Shown here: positions 34,904-42,619 of the stretch, piece after piece
Position numbering within the stretch: the stretch's first letter is position 1
Layout: each line of letters starts with the position of its first letter
The notes under the pieces: generated by a model
What the model saw: only the letters and a program-made list of their open reading frames with translations
Told to the model about the DNA's origin: nothing
Databases searched by the model: none
Program-made: the position numbers and the translations under genes
From: Amycolatopsis sp. GM8
GTDB taxonomy: Bacteria > Actinomycetota > Actinomycetes > Mycobacteriales > Pseudonocardiaceae
Length of the DNA: 64,000 nt
Assembly (NCBI RefSeq): GCF_021653975.1
Contig: NZ_JAJKFK010000014.1
Location: 81,321-145,320 of the forward strand
Reading direction: 5' to 3'

Positions 34904-35133
34904 GCCCAGGTCACCACGTCCACGACATCGCCCGCGCGGACCCAGTCCGGCTCCTCGTCCGGCGCCTGGCCCTCCGCGCGCACCGGGATCCACGTATTGT
35001 TCGTGTACTCGTCGAAAACGGGCTCACCGGACACGACACCTCGCCGGCACAGCCGCGTGCCGTTCTGCCGTCTGCCGGGCAGATAGGTGACCCGGTACCC
35101 GACGGCGAACGACTCCGCCGTATTCACGGTCAT
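34900..35133 (-). CDS. Small conserved protein, paralogue of 17513-17737
   Basis: A 77-residue protein with the same layout as the product at 17513-17737: GYRVTYLPGRR, TRLCRRGVVSGEPVFDEYT and WIPVRAEGQ, ending in an acidic/tryptophan tail. ATG 35133 has GAGAGG five bases upstream. It is probably a small beta-barrel. The downstream 49-codon gene is coupled to it here but has no counterpart at the other copy. Function unknown. Confidence 0.72.
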   Translation of the reverse strand: MTVNTAESFAVGYRVTYLPGRRQNGTRLCRRGVVSGEPVFDEYTNNTWIPVRAEGQAPDEEPDWVRAGDVVDVVTWA

Positions 35134-35289
35134 GTCTGCCTCTCTCGTGGTCGGATGCTCCGGTGGTGTCAGTTCGCAGCTCCGGCCCGATGACGCGATT
35201 CGTTCGCGCGATCAACGCAAACCCCCCACCGGGGTTACTCCACTTGAGCCCTAAGATCGATTGCGGGGCCCGAAGAGAGGACGTCGAGC

Positions 35290-36150
35290 GTGAACGAGCG
35301 AGAAGAGAAGCTGATCCCGCCCGAAGGCATCGACCTCGAACACCCGACCGCGGCCCGCGTCTACGACTGGCTCCTCGGCGGCAAGGCCAACTGGGCGATC
35401 GACCGCGAGTTCGGCGCCCGGATCGTCGCCAAGTTCCCGCTGCTGCGCGACATCTCTCTGGCCAACCGGCTGTTCCTGCACCGCGCGGTGCGCCACCTGA
35501 TCGGCCTCGGCGTGCGCCAGTTCATCGACATCGGCGCCGGCATCCCCACCATGGGCAACACCCACCAGGTCGCCGACGAGCTCGACCAGGAGACCAGGGT
35601 CGTCTACATCGACAACGAACCGGTCGCCGTCGCGCACTCGAAGCTGCTGCTGGAGAACGAGGGTGACCCGGCCCGGCACACCGCCATCCACGCCGACCTG
35701 CGCGAACCGGACCAGCTGTGGGACGAGGTGCTGCGCGCCGACGTGATCGACTTCGACCAGCCGGTCGCGCTCCTGCTCGTCGCCGTGCTGCACTTCCAGC
35801 AGCTGCGCCGGGGCACCGACATCGGCCCGCTGTCGGTCGCGCGGCTGCGGGACCTGCTGCCCAGCGGCTCGTACCTCGTCATCTCGCACACCACCTACGA
35901 AGGCGTGCCGCCCACCCAGCACCAGAACCTGGTCGACCTCGACAAGCTCTACCAGTCCTCGGCGAATCCGGTGCACTGGCGCCCGCAGCAGGAGATCCGC
36001 GACCTGTTCGGCGACTTCGAGCTGATGGAGCCGGGCCTGACCTGGACCACGCTGTGGCACCCCGAGGACTCGAGTCCCCAGTCGCCGGACATCCGGTTCG
36101 ACAAGCCGGAGGAGTCGGTCATTCTCAGTGGAGTGGGCCGCAAACCCTGA
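35290..36150 (+). CDS. DUF574 SAM-dependent methyltransferase
   Basis: A 286-residue methyltransferase of the DUF574 (Methyltransf_19) family, which is expanded in actinomycetes. HPTAARVYDWLLGGKANWAIDREFG is the diagnostic N-terminal block; FIDIGAGIPTMGNTHQVAD is the SAM-binding motif I and RVVYIDNEPVAVAHS motif II. GTG 35290 is the first start. Substrates are mostly unknown, although the family is often called O-methyltransferase-like. It precedes a FAD oxidase by 11 bases and may be its partner. Confidence 0.92.
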   Translation: MNEREEKLIPPEGIDLEHPTAARVYDWLLGGKANWAIDREFGARIVAKFPLLRDISLANRLFLHRAVRHLIGLGVRQFIDIGAGIPTMGNTHQVADELDQETRVVYIDNEPVAVAHSKLLLENEGDPARHTAIHADLREPDQLWDEVLRADVIDFDQPVALLLVAVLHFQQLRRGTDIGPLSVARLRDLLPSGSYLVISHTTYEGVPPTQHQNLVDLDKLYQSSANPVHWRPQQEIRDLFGDFELMEPGLTWTTLWHPEDSSPQSPDIRFDKPEESVILSGVGRKP

Positions 36151-36161
36151 CGGGGCCGCGT

Positions 36162-37433
36162 ATGTTGAGCGGAGTGGAGGCACTCCGGACAGAACGGGAC
36201 ATTCTCGACTGGGCGGCCGCCGACTTCGGGGGCATCGTGACCGAGCGGCCGCGGGCCGTGCTGCGGCCCGAGTCCGCCGACGACATCAGCGCGGTCCTGG
36301 GCTTCGCGGCGGAACGGAACATCCCGGTGGCCGCGCGCGGACGCGGGCACTCCGGGTTCGGCCAGGCCCAGGCACGCGACGGGATCGTCATCGACATGAC
36401 CGGCCTCGGCCGGGTGCTGCGCGTCGAGGACGACCGGGTCGTCGCCGAGGCCGGCGCGACCTGGGGTGAGGTCCTGCGCGCCACGCTCGCGCACGACCGC
36501 ACGCCGCCGGTCCTGACCGACTACCTCGGCGTTTCCGTCGGCGGCACGCTGTCCGCGGGCGGGATCAGCGGCACGACCCACCGCTACGGGGTCCAGACCG
36601 ACACCGTGCTGTCCCTCGACGTGCTCACCGGCGACGGGGTCGAGCGCACCTGTTCACGCACCGAGTCGCCCGAACTGTTCCACGCCGTGCGCGCCGGCTA
36701 CGGCCGTTGCGGGGTCATCGTCCGCGCGACCCTGCCGCTGATCCCGGCACCTGTCCGCGTCCGCCGGTTCAAGATCTACTACCCGACGGCGGCGGAGCTG
36801 CTCACCCGCGAGCGGCAGTTGTTGCACGAAGGCCGTTTCGATTTCCTGCAGGGCGAGATCCTGCCCGTCGGCGGCGGCTGGACGTACATGCTCGACGTGG
36901 CCGCCTACGACTCACCGGCGGACGACGCGACCCTGCTCGACGGCCTCGGCTACGAACCGGCCCGCGACGCGACCGAAGACCTCGCGTACTGGGACTTCGC
37001 CAATCGCCTTGCGGATGCCGAGAAACTCCTTACCCAGACCGGAGAATGGTTCGCCCCGCACGCGTGGTCGAACCTGCTCCTGCCCGACAACGCCACCGAC
37101 CCGTACCTCGCCGACCTGATGGCCGGCCTCACCCAGGAAGACCTCGGCGCGGCGGGGCTGGTGCTCACCTACCCGGTCTTCCGCCGCAACCTGACCACTC
37201 CCCTGTTCCGCGTGCCCGACGAAGACGTCGTGTTCCTGGTCGCCGTCATCCGGTTCGGGCCCGAGCCCGCGGTGGACCGGCAGCTGGCCGCCAACCGCGA
37301 CTGGTACGAAAAAGCAGTCGCGGCCGGCGGCACCGCCTACCCCTCCGGGGCGATTCCCGGCATCGACTGGACACGCCAGCTCGATCCCGCGGCCGCGGCC
37401 CGATACGACCCGCACGGGATCTTCCGGCGCTGA
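36162..37433 (+). CDS. FAD-linked oxidase, cytokinin-dehydrogenase-like
   Basis: A 423-residue flavoprotein of the PCMH/BBE-like superfamily. VAARGRGHSGFGQAQ contains GRGHS, the motif in which the histidine carries covalent FAD in cytokinin dehydrogenases; VSVGGTLSAGGISGTTHRYGVQTDTVLSLDVLTG is the second FAD-binding block. The C-terminal substrate domain ends WTRQLDPAAAARYDPHGIF, also typical. ATG 36162 or GTG 36174 could serve as start. It is 11 bases behind the DUF574 methyltransferase. A true cytokinin substrate is possible for a soil actinomycete but not provable here. Confidence 0.85.
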   Translation: MLSGVEALRTERDILDWAAADFGGIVTERPRAVLRPESADDISAVLGFAAERNIPVAARGRGHSGFGQAQARDGIVIDMTGLGRVLRVEDDRVVAEAGATWGEVLRATLAHDRTPPVLTDYLGVSVGGTLSAGGISGTTHRYGVQTDTVLSLDVLTGDGVERTCSRTESPELFHAVRAGYGRCGVIVRATLPLIPAPVRVRRFKIYYPTAAELLTRERQLLHEGRFDFLQGEILPVGGGWTYMLDVAAYDSPADDATLLDGLGYEPARDATEDLAYWDFANRLADAEKLLTQTGEWFAPHAWSNLLLPDNATDPYLADLMAGLTQEDLGAAGLVLTYPVFRRNLTTPLFRVPDEDVVFLVAVIRFGPEPAVDRQLAANRDWYEKAVAAGGTAYPSGAIPGIDWTRQLDPAAAARYDPHGIFRR

Positions 37434-37434
37434 A

Positions 37435-37450
37435 GCTACCGCCGTTTCGC
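37435..37450. repeat. 16-bp direct repeat, first copy
   Basis: GCTACCGCCGTTTCGC here is identical to bases 37623-37638, which encode the last codons and stop of the downstream ECF sigma gene (minus strand). The two copies flank the possible sigma remnant. Confidence 0.6.
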
Positions 37451-37613
37451 GAATCCTGGAAACGACGCGAGCCCGACGACGCCGTGCGTCGAAAAGCGTC
37501 TTGTAGATCGCGTTGCGGTTGCCCCCGAGAACAGCTGTCGTTGCCGGGGCGTCAGCGTCTCGCTCGGCGCCGGTGGCATGGAGCGACCGCACCCACTCGT
37601 CATCCACCGGCAC
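37435..37613 (-). pseudogene. Probable remnant of an ECF sigma factor gene
   Basis: The minus strand here reads ATTAVLGGNRNAIYKTLFDARRR, close to the region 4.2 pattern (xNRNALYKxLHDARRKL) of some sigma factors, but the frame has no region 2 upstream, is only ~60 codons and is out of phase with any complete gene. Together with the 16-bp repeat shared with the neighbouring sigma gene it suggests a decayed second sigma gene. Low confidence. Confidence 0.35.
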
Positions 37614-37623
37614 GAGAACAGCG

Positions 37624-38577
37624 CTACCGCCGTTTCGCCACCGCGCCGGTGAACACCGGTACCAACCCCGGGTCGTTGAACGCGGTGATGCGGGCGATCC
37701 GGTCGCCGGTCAGGGTCAGCACCTGGATGCCGTAGCCCTCGTACCGGTCGTCACCGGCGTTCTTGTACGCGACCAGGGCGGGCTGGCCGTTGGCGCGGGC
37801 CGGCTCGAACCGCCACAGCCGCGGCCGGAGCACTCGCGCCGCGAGGAACCCGATGACCGCCGGGCGGCCCGTGAACCAGGTCGGCGTCGGCGGCATCTCC
37901 ATCTCGGCGTCGGCGCGCAGCAGGGCCACCAGCGCATCGGGGTCAGCACGGGTGAACGCGTCGACGTAGCGGTCCAGCAGCGCCCGCACCGCCGCCTCGT
38001 CCGGCTCGGCCAGTTCGTCCGCGACCGGGCCGGCCTCGGCCAGCCGCGACCGAGCCCGCCGCAGGGCGCTGTCGACGGCGACCGCCGTGGTGCCCAGGAT
38101 CTCGGCGACCTCCGCGGTCCGGAACGCCAGCACGTCGCGCAGGGTCAGCACGGCACGCTGCCGGGCGGGCAGCAGCTGGAGTGCCGCGATGAACGCCAGC
38201 CGCACCCCCGCCCGCCGCTGGGCGGTCGCGGCCGGATCGCCGAGCAGCGTGTCCGGCGCGGGCTGCAGCCACGCCACCGACGGCTCCTGGGCCGCCATCT
38301 CCACCCGGTGATCATCCGACGGCGCGCCCAGACCCGACGGGAGCGGCCGCCGGGTGCGGGTGTCCAGCGCCGTCAGGCAGGCCATCGTGGCGATCTTGTA
38401 CAGCCAGCGCCGCACGGTGGACCGGCCTTCGAACCGGTCGAACGCTCGCCACGCGCGCAGATAGGTCTCCTGCACGAGATCCTCGGCGTCCTGCACCGAG
38501 CCCAGCATCCGGTAGCAGTGCGCGAGCAGCTCCCGCCGGTACGGCTCGGTGAGCGCGGCGAACTCGGCGTCTCCCAT
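37624..38577 (-). CDS. ECF sigma factor with SnoaL-like domain (SigG-like)
   Basis: A 317-residue sigma factor. Region 2 is HCYRMLGSVQDAEDLVQETYLRAWRAFDRFEGRSTVRRWLYKIA, region 4 is VLTLRDVLAFRTAEVAEILGTTAVAVDSALRRARSRL, and a C-terminal SnoaL/NTF2-like domain (VRALLDRYVDAFTRADPDALVALLRADAEMEMPP) follows. The order matches SigG of Mycobacterium. Its ATG overlaps the stop of the SDR gene (TGATG), so the two are co-translated. Sigma factors with fused SnoaL domains are often paired with oxidoreductase genes, in line with this arrangement. Confidence 0.92.
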   Translation of the reverse strand: MGDAEFAALTEPYRRELLAHCYRMLGSVQDAEDLVQETYLRAWRAFDRFEGRSTVRRWLYKIATMACLTALDTRTRRPLPSGLGAPSDDHRVEMAAQEPSVAWLQPAPDTLLGDPAATAQRRAGVRLAFIAALQLLPARQRAVLTLRDVLAFRTAEVAEILGTTAVAVDSALRRARSRLAEAGPVADELAEPDEAAVRALLDRYVDAFTRADPDALVALLRADAEMEMPPTPTWFTGRPAVIGFLAARVLRPRLWRFEPARANGQPALVAYKNAGDDRYEGYGIQVLTLTGDRIARITAFNDPGLVPVFTGAVAKRR

Positions 38578-39329
38578 CAGTCCACTGTAGACGTGAGCGG
38601 CCGCGATCCGGTCCCGCCGAGCTGATATTCCGCGGCGCTTCCGGCGTCCCCGGCCAGCTCCAGCACCGCCTTGGCGACCTGGTCCGGGGTGAGGATCGGC
38701 TGCAGGCCCTCGGTGAACGTGTCCGGGTCGACGCCCTGAGCCGCGGCGTACCCGGCGACGCCGGCCGCGCCGACGCCGGCCGCGGGGGTCAGCTGCGGCA
38801 ACAGCGTGAGGAACCGGATGCCCAGCCCGGCCCGTTCCGACTCGGCGGCGGCGTACCGGCCGATGTAGCGGGCCGCGGCCTTCGCACTGGCGTACCCGCC
38901 GCTGAGCGGGGACCCGGCGAGGACGGCGCCGCTGGACATCACGACCACGACGCTGCCGGGGTCGAGCGGCGCGCGCAGGGCCTCGCGCGTCCAGCTGAAG
39001 ACGTGCCGGGTGTCGGTGTGCCAATTGTGGCTGAAGGTCTCCCAGGTCTGCTCGTGCACCGGCGCCATGTGCGGGACCGCGCCCGCGTTGAGCACCAGCA
39101 GCGTGGGCCGGTGCTCACGGATCACTTGCCCCGCAAGGGTTTCGTCGGCGGCATCGGCGGCGATGGGGACGAACCCGTCGCCCAGTTCGGCGTGTGCGGC
39201 ACGCAGATCCCCTTCGCCACGGGCGATCCCGACGACGTGGGTGCCGGCGGCGACGAGCGCGGCCGCGATCGCGCGCCCGAAGCCACGGCTGGCCCCGGTG
39301 ACGACGGCGGTCTGGAACGGAACGGACAT
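38577..39329 (-). CDS. SDR-family oxidoreductase
   Basis: A 250-residue short-chain dehydrogenase. TAVVTGASRGFGRAIAAALV gives the TGxxxGxG cofactor motif, VLNAGAVPHMAP the NAG block, and SGAVLAGSPLSGGYASAKAAARYIG the Ser-Tyr-x-x-x-Lys catalytic set (YASAK). The start ATG 39329 follows AAGGAG. It is the first gene of a two-gene unit with the SigG-like sigma factor. The substrate is unknown. Confidence 0.92.
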   Translation of the reverse strand: MSVPFQTAVVTGASRGFGRAIAAALVAAGTHVVGIARGEGDLRAAHAELGDGFVPIAADAADETLAGQVIREHRPTLLVLNAGAVPHMAPVHEQTWETFSHNWHTDTRHVFSWTREALRAPLDPGSVVVVMSSGAVLAGSPLSGGYASAKAAARYIGRYAAAESERAGLGIRFLTLLPQLTPAAGVGAAGVAGYAAAQGVDPDTFTEGLQPILTPDQVAKAVLELAGDAGSAAEYQLGGTGSRPLTSTVD

Positions 39330-39492
39330 GCGGAACTCCTTAGGTGGTTCGGTCCCTGTCAAGACCAGCGACCGCCCGGAAATCCGTCGGCCCGGGCCGA
39401 TCCGAGCCCGATCGCCTGATCGAAACGTGTTCGGTACGCGCCGTTTCCTCCCGGTTCAGCGGGTGAAGGGGGTGATCTGTTATCGACAGAGG

Positions 39493-41151
39493 GTGATCAG
39501 CGAATCCGACCTGGCCACGCGCCGGATGCGGGTCTACCGCCTCCACCAGGCGCCGGACCTGCGCGATCTCGTCGCACCCAAGATCCTCGACGGGGACGTG
39601 CTGATCCGCGAGGTCCACGTCGACACCGCGCCGGCGCTGCTGGTTTCGGGGATTTCGGAGCCGACCCCCGTCGACTGGGCCGGGGCGGTCCGCTCCCTGA
39701 CCGGCGTCGATCTGGGGTTCACCACGACGACCGCCTCCGCGGCGCTGTTCGTGGACGTGGACGGCACGTCGTACGCGCTGACCTTCGGGCACGGCTGGCG
39801 CTACCTGCGCGACAGCGCGATCGACCGCGAGTTCGGCCTCGACCTCGCCGTGCGCATGCTCGACCCCGACGAGATCCGCCGGATCACCCGGTGGGCGCTG
39901 TCGGCCAAGGCGCGGGTCGACCACAACCTCGTGCCCGGCGGCCAGGGGCTGTGGGCGTTCGGCCTGCGCGAGCACGCCGAACTGGTCCGCAACCTCGCCG
40001 GGCCGGTGCACCGCGACGTCCGGGCCGAGCTGACGCACGTGCGGCGCCGGGGCGCCTACCGCAATTTCCGGCTCAGCCTCGACTGCGGTGACGGCGTGCA
40101 GATCCCGCTCGGCATCGAGGGCGGCTCACTGCTGTCGGACCTGCGCGAGCTGACCCGCGTCACCACCGAAGGCAGCATCCACGCCCGGCTCGAACCGCTG
40201 CGGTGGGTGCGCCGGCTCGGCCCCGGCCACGAGCTCACCGAGCAGCTCGACGCGACCGCCGCGGACCTGCTCGCCGACCCCGGCACGGAAACCGGCGAGA
40301 TCGGCATCTCCTACCCGGCGCGGTACTACGACGGCCCGACCGTGCAGCGCTACCGCGGCAGCGTCGGCGACACCCAGATCGACACCGACGAGCTCACCGT
40401 CGAAGACCTGCGGTCCGGCCTTGCCGACTCCGACCGGCGGCTCGCCACGCTGCGGACCAGTTCCATCGAGGGGCTCGACGAGGAAGGCCACAGCGGCGGC
40501 GGCGTTTCCGCGCTGCACTGGCTCGCGGCGGAGGTCGTCGAGCCGGACAGCCGGTTCGTGCTCATCGACGGCGACTGGTACCAGCTGGGCGAGCGCTACG
40601 TCGCGCACGTCGAGCGGGTCGTGTCCGACGCGTTCGCGAACCGGCCCGACTGGACGCTCCCGCCGTGGGAGGACGCGCCCCGCAACGAGCAGGGCCGGGT
40701 CGTCGAAGCCGCGTACAACGTCTACGTCGCCGAGCAGGACGACCGTTTCCTGTGCCTGGACCGGTCCCTGCTCAAGACCCGCGTGCACCCGCGCGGGTTC
40801 GAGGCCTGTGACCTGCTCGGGCCGGACAACGTGCTGGTGCACGTGAAGAAGGTCAGCGGCGGCACCGGTTCCTCCGTGCTGAGCCACCTTTTCGCGCAGG
40901 GGCTGGTGTCCGCGGAAAGCCTGACCGACCGCGAAACCTGGGACCGGTTCGTGCGGCTGGTCGCCGAGCGTGACCCGGCGCGGGCGGCGACGCTCGGGCA
41001 CCGCCCGGCCGGTCTCGTGTACGCGATCCACCGGATGGACAAGGCCTTGCACCCGGGCACGCTGTTCACCTTCGCCCGCTCGGCCCTGGTCTCGGCCGCG
41101 GTCGCGCTGAACACGTACGGGATTCCGTTGCGGATCGCGGTGATCCCCTAG
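39493..41151 (+). CDS. TIGR04141 / DUF6119 family protein
   Basis: A 552-residue protein of the sporadically distributed TIGR04141 family. The blocks YALTFGHGWRYLRDSAIDREFGLDLAVRML, LFVDVDGTSYALTF, and the C-terminal LVHVKKVSGGTGSSVLSHLFAQGLVSAESL are those I recall for this family; FGHG and HVKK-x-x-G-x-x-x-L-S-H-L are the most conserved. The family is patchy between strains and often found in mobile or defence-like regions, but no biochemical role is established that I know of. The start is uncertain: GTG 39493, earlier GTGs or ATG 39526 are possible. It stands alone; the next gene is convergent. Confidence 0.78.
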   Translation: MISESDLATRRMRVYRLHQAPDLRDLVAPKILDGDVLIREVHVDTAPALLVSGISEPTPVDWAGAVRSLTGVDLGFTTTTASAALFVDVDGTSYALTFGHGWRYLRDSAIDREFGLDLAVRMLDPDEIRRITRWALSAKARVDHNLVPGGQGLWAFGLREHAELVRNLAGPVHRDVRAELTHVRRRGAYRNFRLSLDCGDGVQIPLGIEGGSLLSDLRELTRVTTEGSIHARLEPLRWVRRLGPGHELTEQLDATAADLLADPGTETGEIGISYPARYYDGPTVQRYRGSVGDTQIDTDELTVEDLRSGLADSDRRLATLRTSSIEGLDEEGHSGGGVSALHWLAAEVVEPDSRFVLIDGDWYQLGERYVAHVERVVSDAFANRPDWTLPPWEDAPRNEQGRVVEAAYNVYVAEQDDRFLCLDRSLLKTRVHPRGFEACDLLGPDNVLVHVKKVSGGTGSSVLSHLFAQGLVSAESLTDRETWDRFVRLVAERDPARAATLGHRPAGLVYAIHRMDKALHPGTLFTFARSALVSAAVALNTYGIPLRIAVIP

Positions 41152-41158
41152 CGGGCGC

Positions 41159-41713
41159 TCAGTAGTCGGAGATCAGCTCGGACGGGTTCAGTGTCACGGG
41201 GAAGGGCAGCGGGATGGTGATCGTCTGGTCGTGCGCCGCCTTGGCGACGGTTTCGTAGATACCGTCACGCAGTCCGAGGCAGAGCACATCGGGGACGTAG
41301 GGGTCGACGAGCCAGTAGTTCTCGCAGCCCGCGGCCGCCAGGCGCGCGCGCTTCAGTTCTGTATCGATAAGACGGCTGGACGGCGAAATGACCTCCACCG
41401 ACAGCACGGGCACACCGACGAGGGCTCGCTCGGTGTAGTCGGCGCGGCGACCCACGACGACATCGGGAATGAGCACGGTGTCGTCGGCGAGTACGACGTC
41501 CACCGGCGCCGGGAGTGCTTCGCAATCCTTGGGGCAGTTCCTGGTAACCGCCGCGAGCACCCGGGCCACGACACGTTGATGGAGGGGACGGGGTGAGGGG
41601 CTCATCAGGAGCACCCCGTCCACGAGCTCGTAGCGGTGACTGTCATCGGCGATCGACTCCAGATCCCTACGCGTGAATGGCTCGCGGTGTCCGAACACCG
41701 GTACAGTCGCCAT
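41159..41713 (-). CDS. Uma2-family endonuclease-like protein
   Basis: A 184-residue Uma2/DUF820 protein with a restriction-endonuclease-like (PD-(D/E)xK) fold. YELVDGVLLMSPSPRPLHQRVV, DDTVLIPDVVVGRRADY (the Asp), VLSVEVISPSS (E-V/I) and KRARLAAAGCENYWLVDP (the downstream helix) follow the expected active-site order D-ExV-K. The family is abundant in cyanobacteria and actinomycetes; nuclease activity is presumed. The start is ATG 41713. Confidence 0.9.
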   Translation of the reverse strand: MATVPVFGHREPFTRRDLESIADDSHRYELVDGVLLMSPSPRPLHQRVVARVLAAVTRNCPKDCEALPAPVDVVLADDTVLIPDVVVGRRADYTERALVGVPVLSVEVISPSSRLIDTELKRARLAAAGCENYWLVDPYVPDVLCLGLRDGIYETVAKAAHDQTITIPLPFPVTLNPSELISDY

Positions 41714-42175
41714 GGTCTCCCCAAAGTCGCGCAGATACTAACCCTCGCCCGGGACAGCTTAGACTCCTGATGATGACCAACTGCGGCGGCCATGCCCGAA
41801 ATGGAACCCGAAAAGAGCAGCAAGTCGGGAACAGGCAGCCGGCAGCGGCCACCAAGCGTCACCGACGGTTGTCTATGTGTCACACCCGTTGGGAATTGGC
41901 CCCTTCACTGCGCCGAACGTGTGCTGATCGAAAGTTCAGGAAATCGTCGACACAAGTTTCCCGTTCGCAATGTTCCGCAGTTCTTATCGCAATCTTCGCC
42001 GCGATTAAGCGCGATTCTCGCGTCAAGTGTTCAGTTGTCCGATGGTAGGCGATGGCGGGAAGTAAGGGCAACCTGAGAATTGATTCTGGGCAGGTCCAGT
42101 CCACAATGGCTCCGTTCGCCGCAGCAGGGGTTCGCCGCCGGGAAAGCGCTTGCACGACTGGCGTTCAACAAGGGT
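41714..42175. other. 462-bp gene-free stretch
   Basis: Short frames exist but none has codon bias or a ribosome site typical of genes here. The left part is less GC-rich than its surroundings and probably carries the Uma2 promoter. A half-palindrome GAAAGCGCTTGC at 42142-42153 resembles the LacI-type site at 25083. Nothing else is supportable. Confidence 0.5.
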
Positions 42176-42619
42176 TCAACCCCGCCGCCGGGCCGTTTTT
42201 CCCAGCCGGATCAGGTAGACCAGGCCCGACGCCGCGAACATGCCGAGTACCAGCCACAGCCACCGGCCGAGATAGGGCCCTTGGGTCAGCCCGGTCGCGG
42301 CGAGATGGGTGGCCTCGCCCTGACCGATGATGCCGGGCAGGAACAGCAGGAAGGTCAGCCCGGTACCCAGCACCGGAATCCGGATGTGATTGACGGCGCG
42401 CACCTTCGGATGCCACGTGATCTTCCGGAGTCCCCGGTCGATCAGTGCGTAGAGCGGGAAGAGCACAAGATCGTGCGCGATGGCCGCGCCGACGAACCAG
42501 ATCAATATTGTGAGGAGTGTCGGATCACCCAGCAGGAATGATCCCGCGTACGCGGCGAGCGCCAGGCACGGCAGCAACACCAGCAGGTGGGCGGGGTTGG
42601 CACCGATCAGCCGCTTCAT
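42176..42619 (-). CDS. Small membrane protein coupled to molybdopterin oxidoreductase
   Basis: A 147-residue integral membrane protein with about four hydrophobic segments: LLVLLPCLALAAYAGSFLLG, TILIWFVGAAIAHDLVLFPL, VLGTGLTFLLFLPGIIG and WLWLVLGMFAASGLVYLI. ATG 42619 overlaps the stop of the upstream gene (TGATG). No named domain; the coupling suggests an accessory or anchor of the oxidoreductase. Confidence 0.78.
   Translation of the reverse strand: MKRLIGANPAHLLVLLPCLALAAYAGSFLLGDPTLLTILIWFVGAAIAHDLVLFPLYALIDRGLRKITWHPKVRAVNHIRIPVLGTGLTFLLFLPGIIGQGEATHLAATGLTQGPYLGRWLWLVLGMFAASGLVYLIRLGKTARRRG

Noticed and set aside
41792..42076. 94-codon open frame in the gap after Uma2
   Set aside because: Atypical composition, no ribosome site and no motif.
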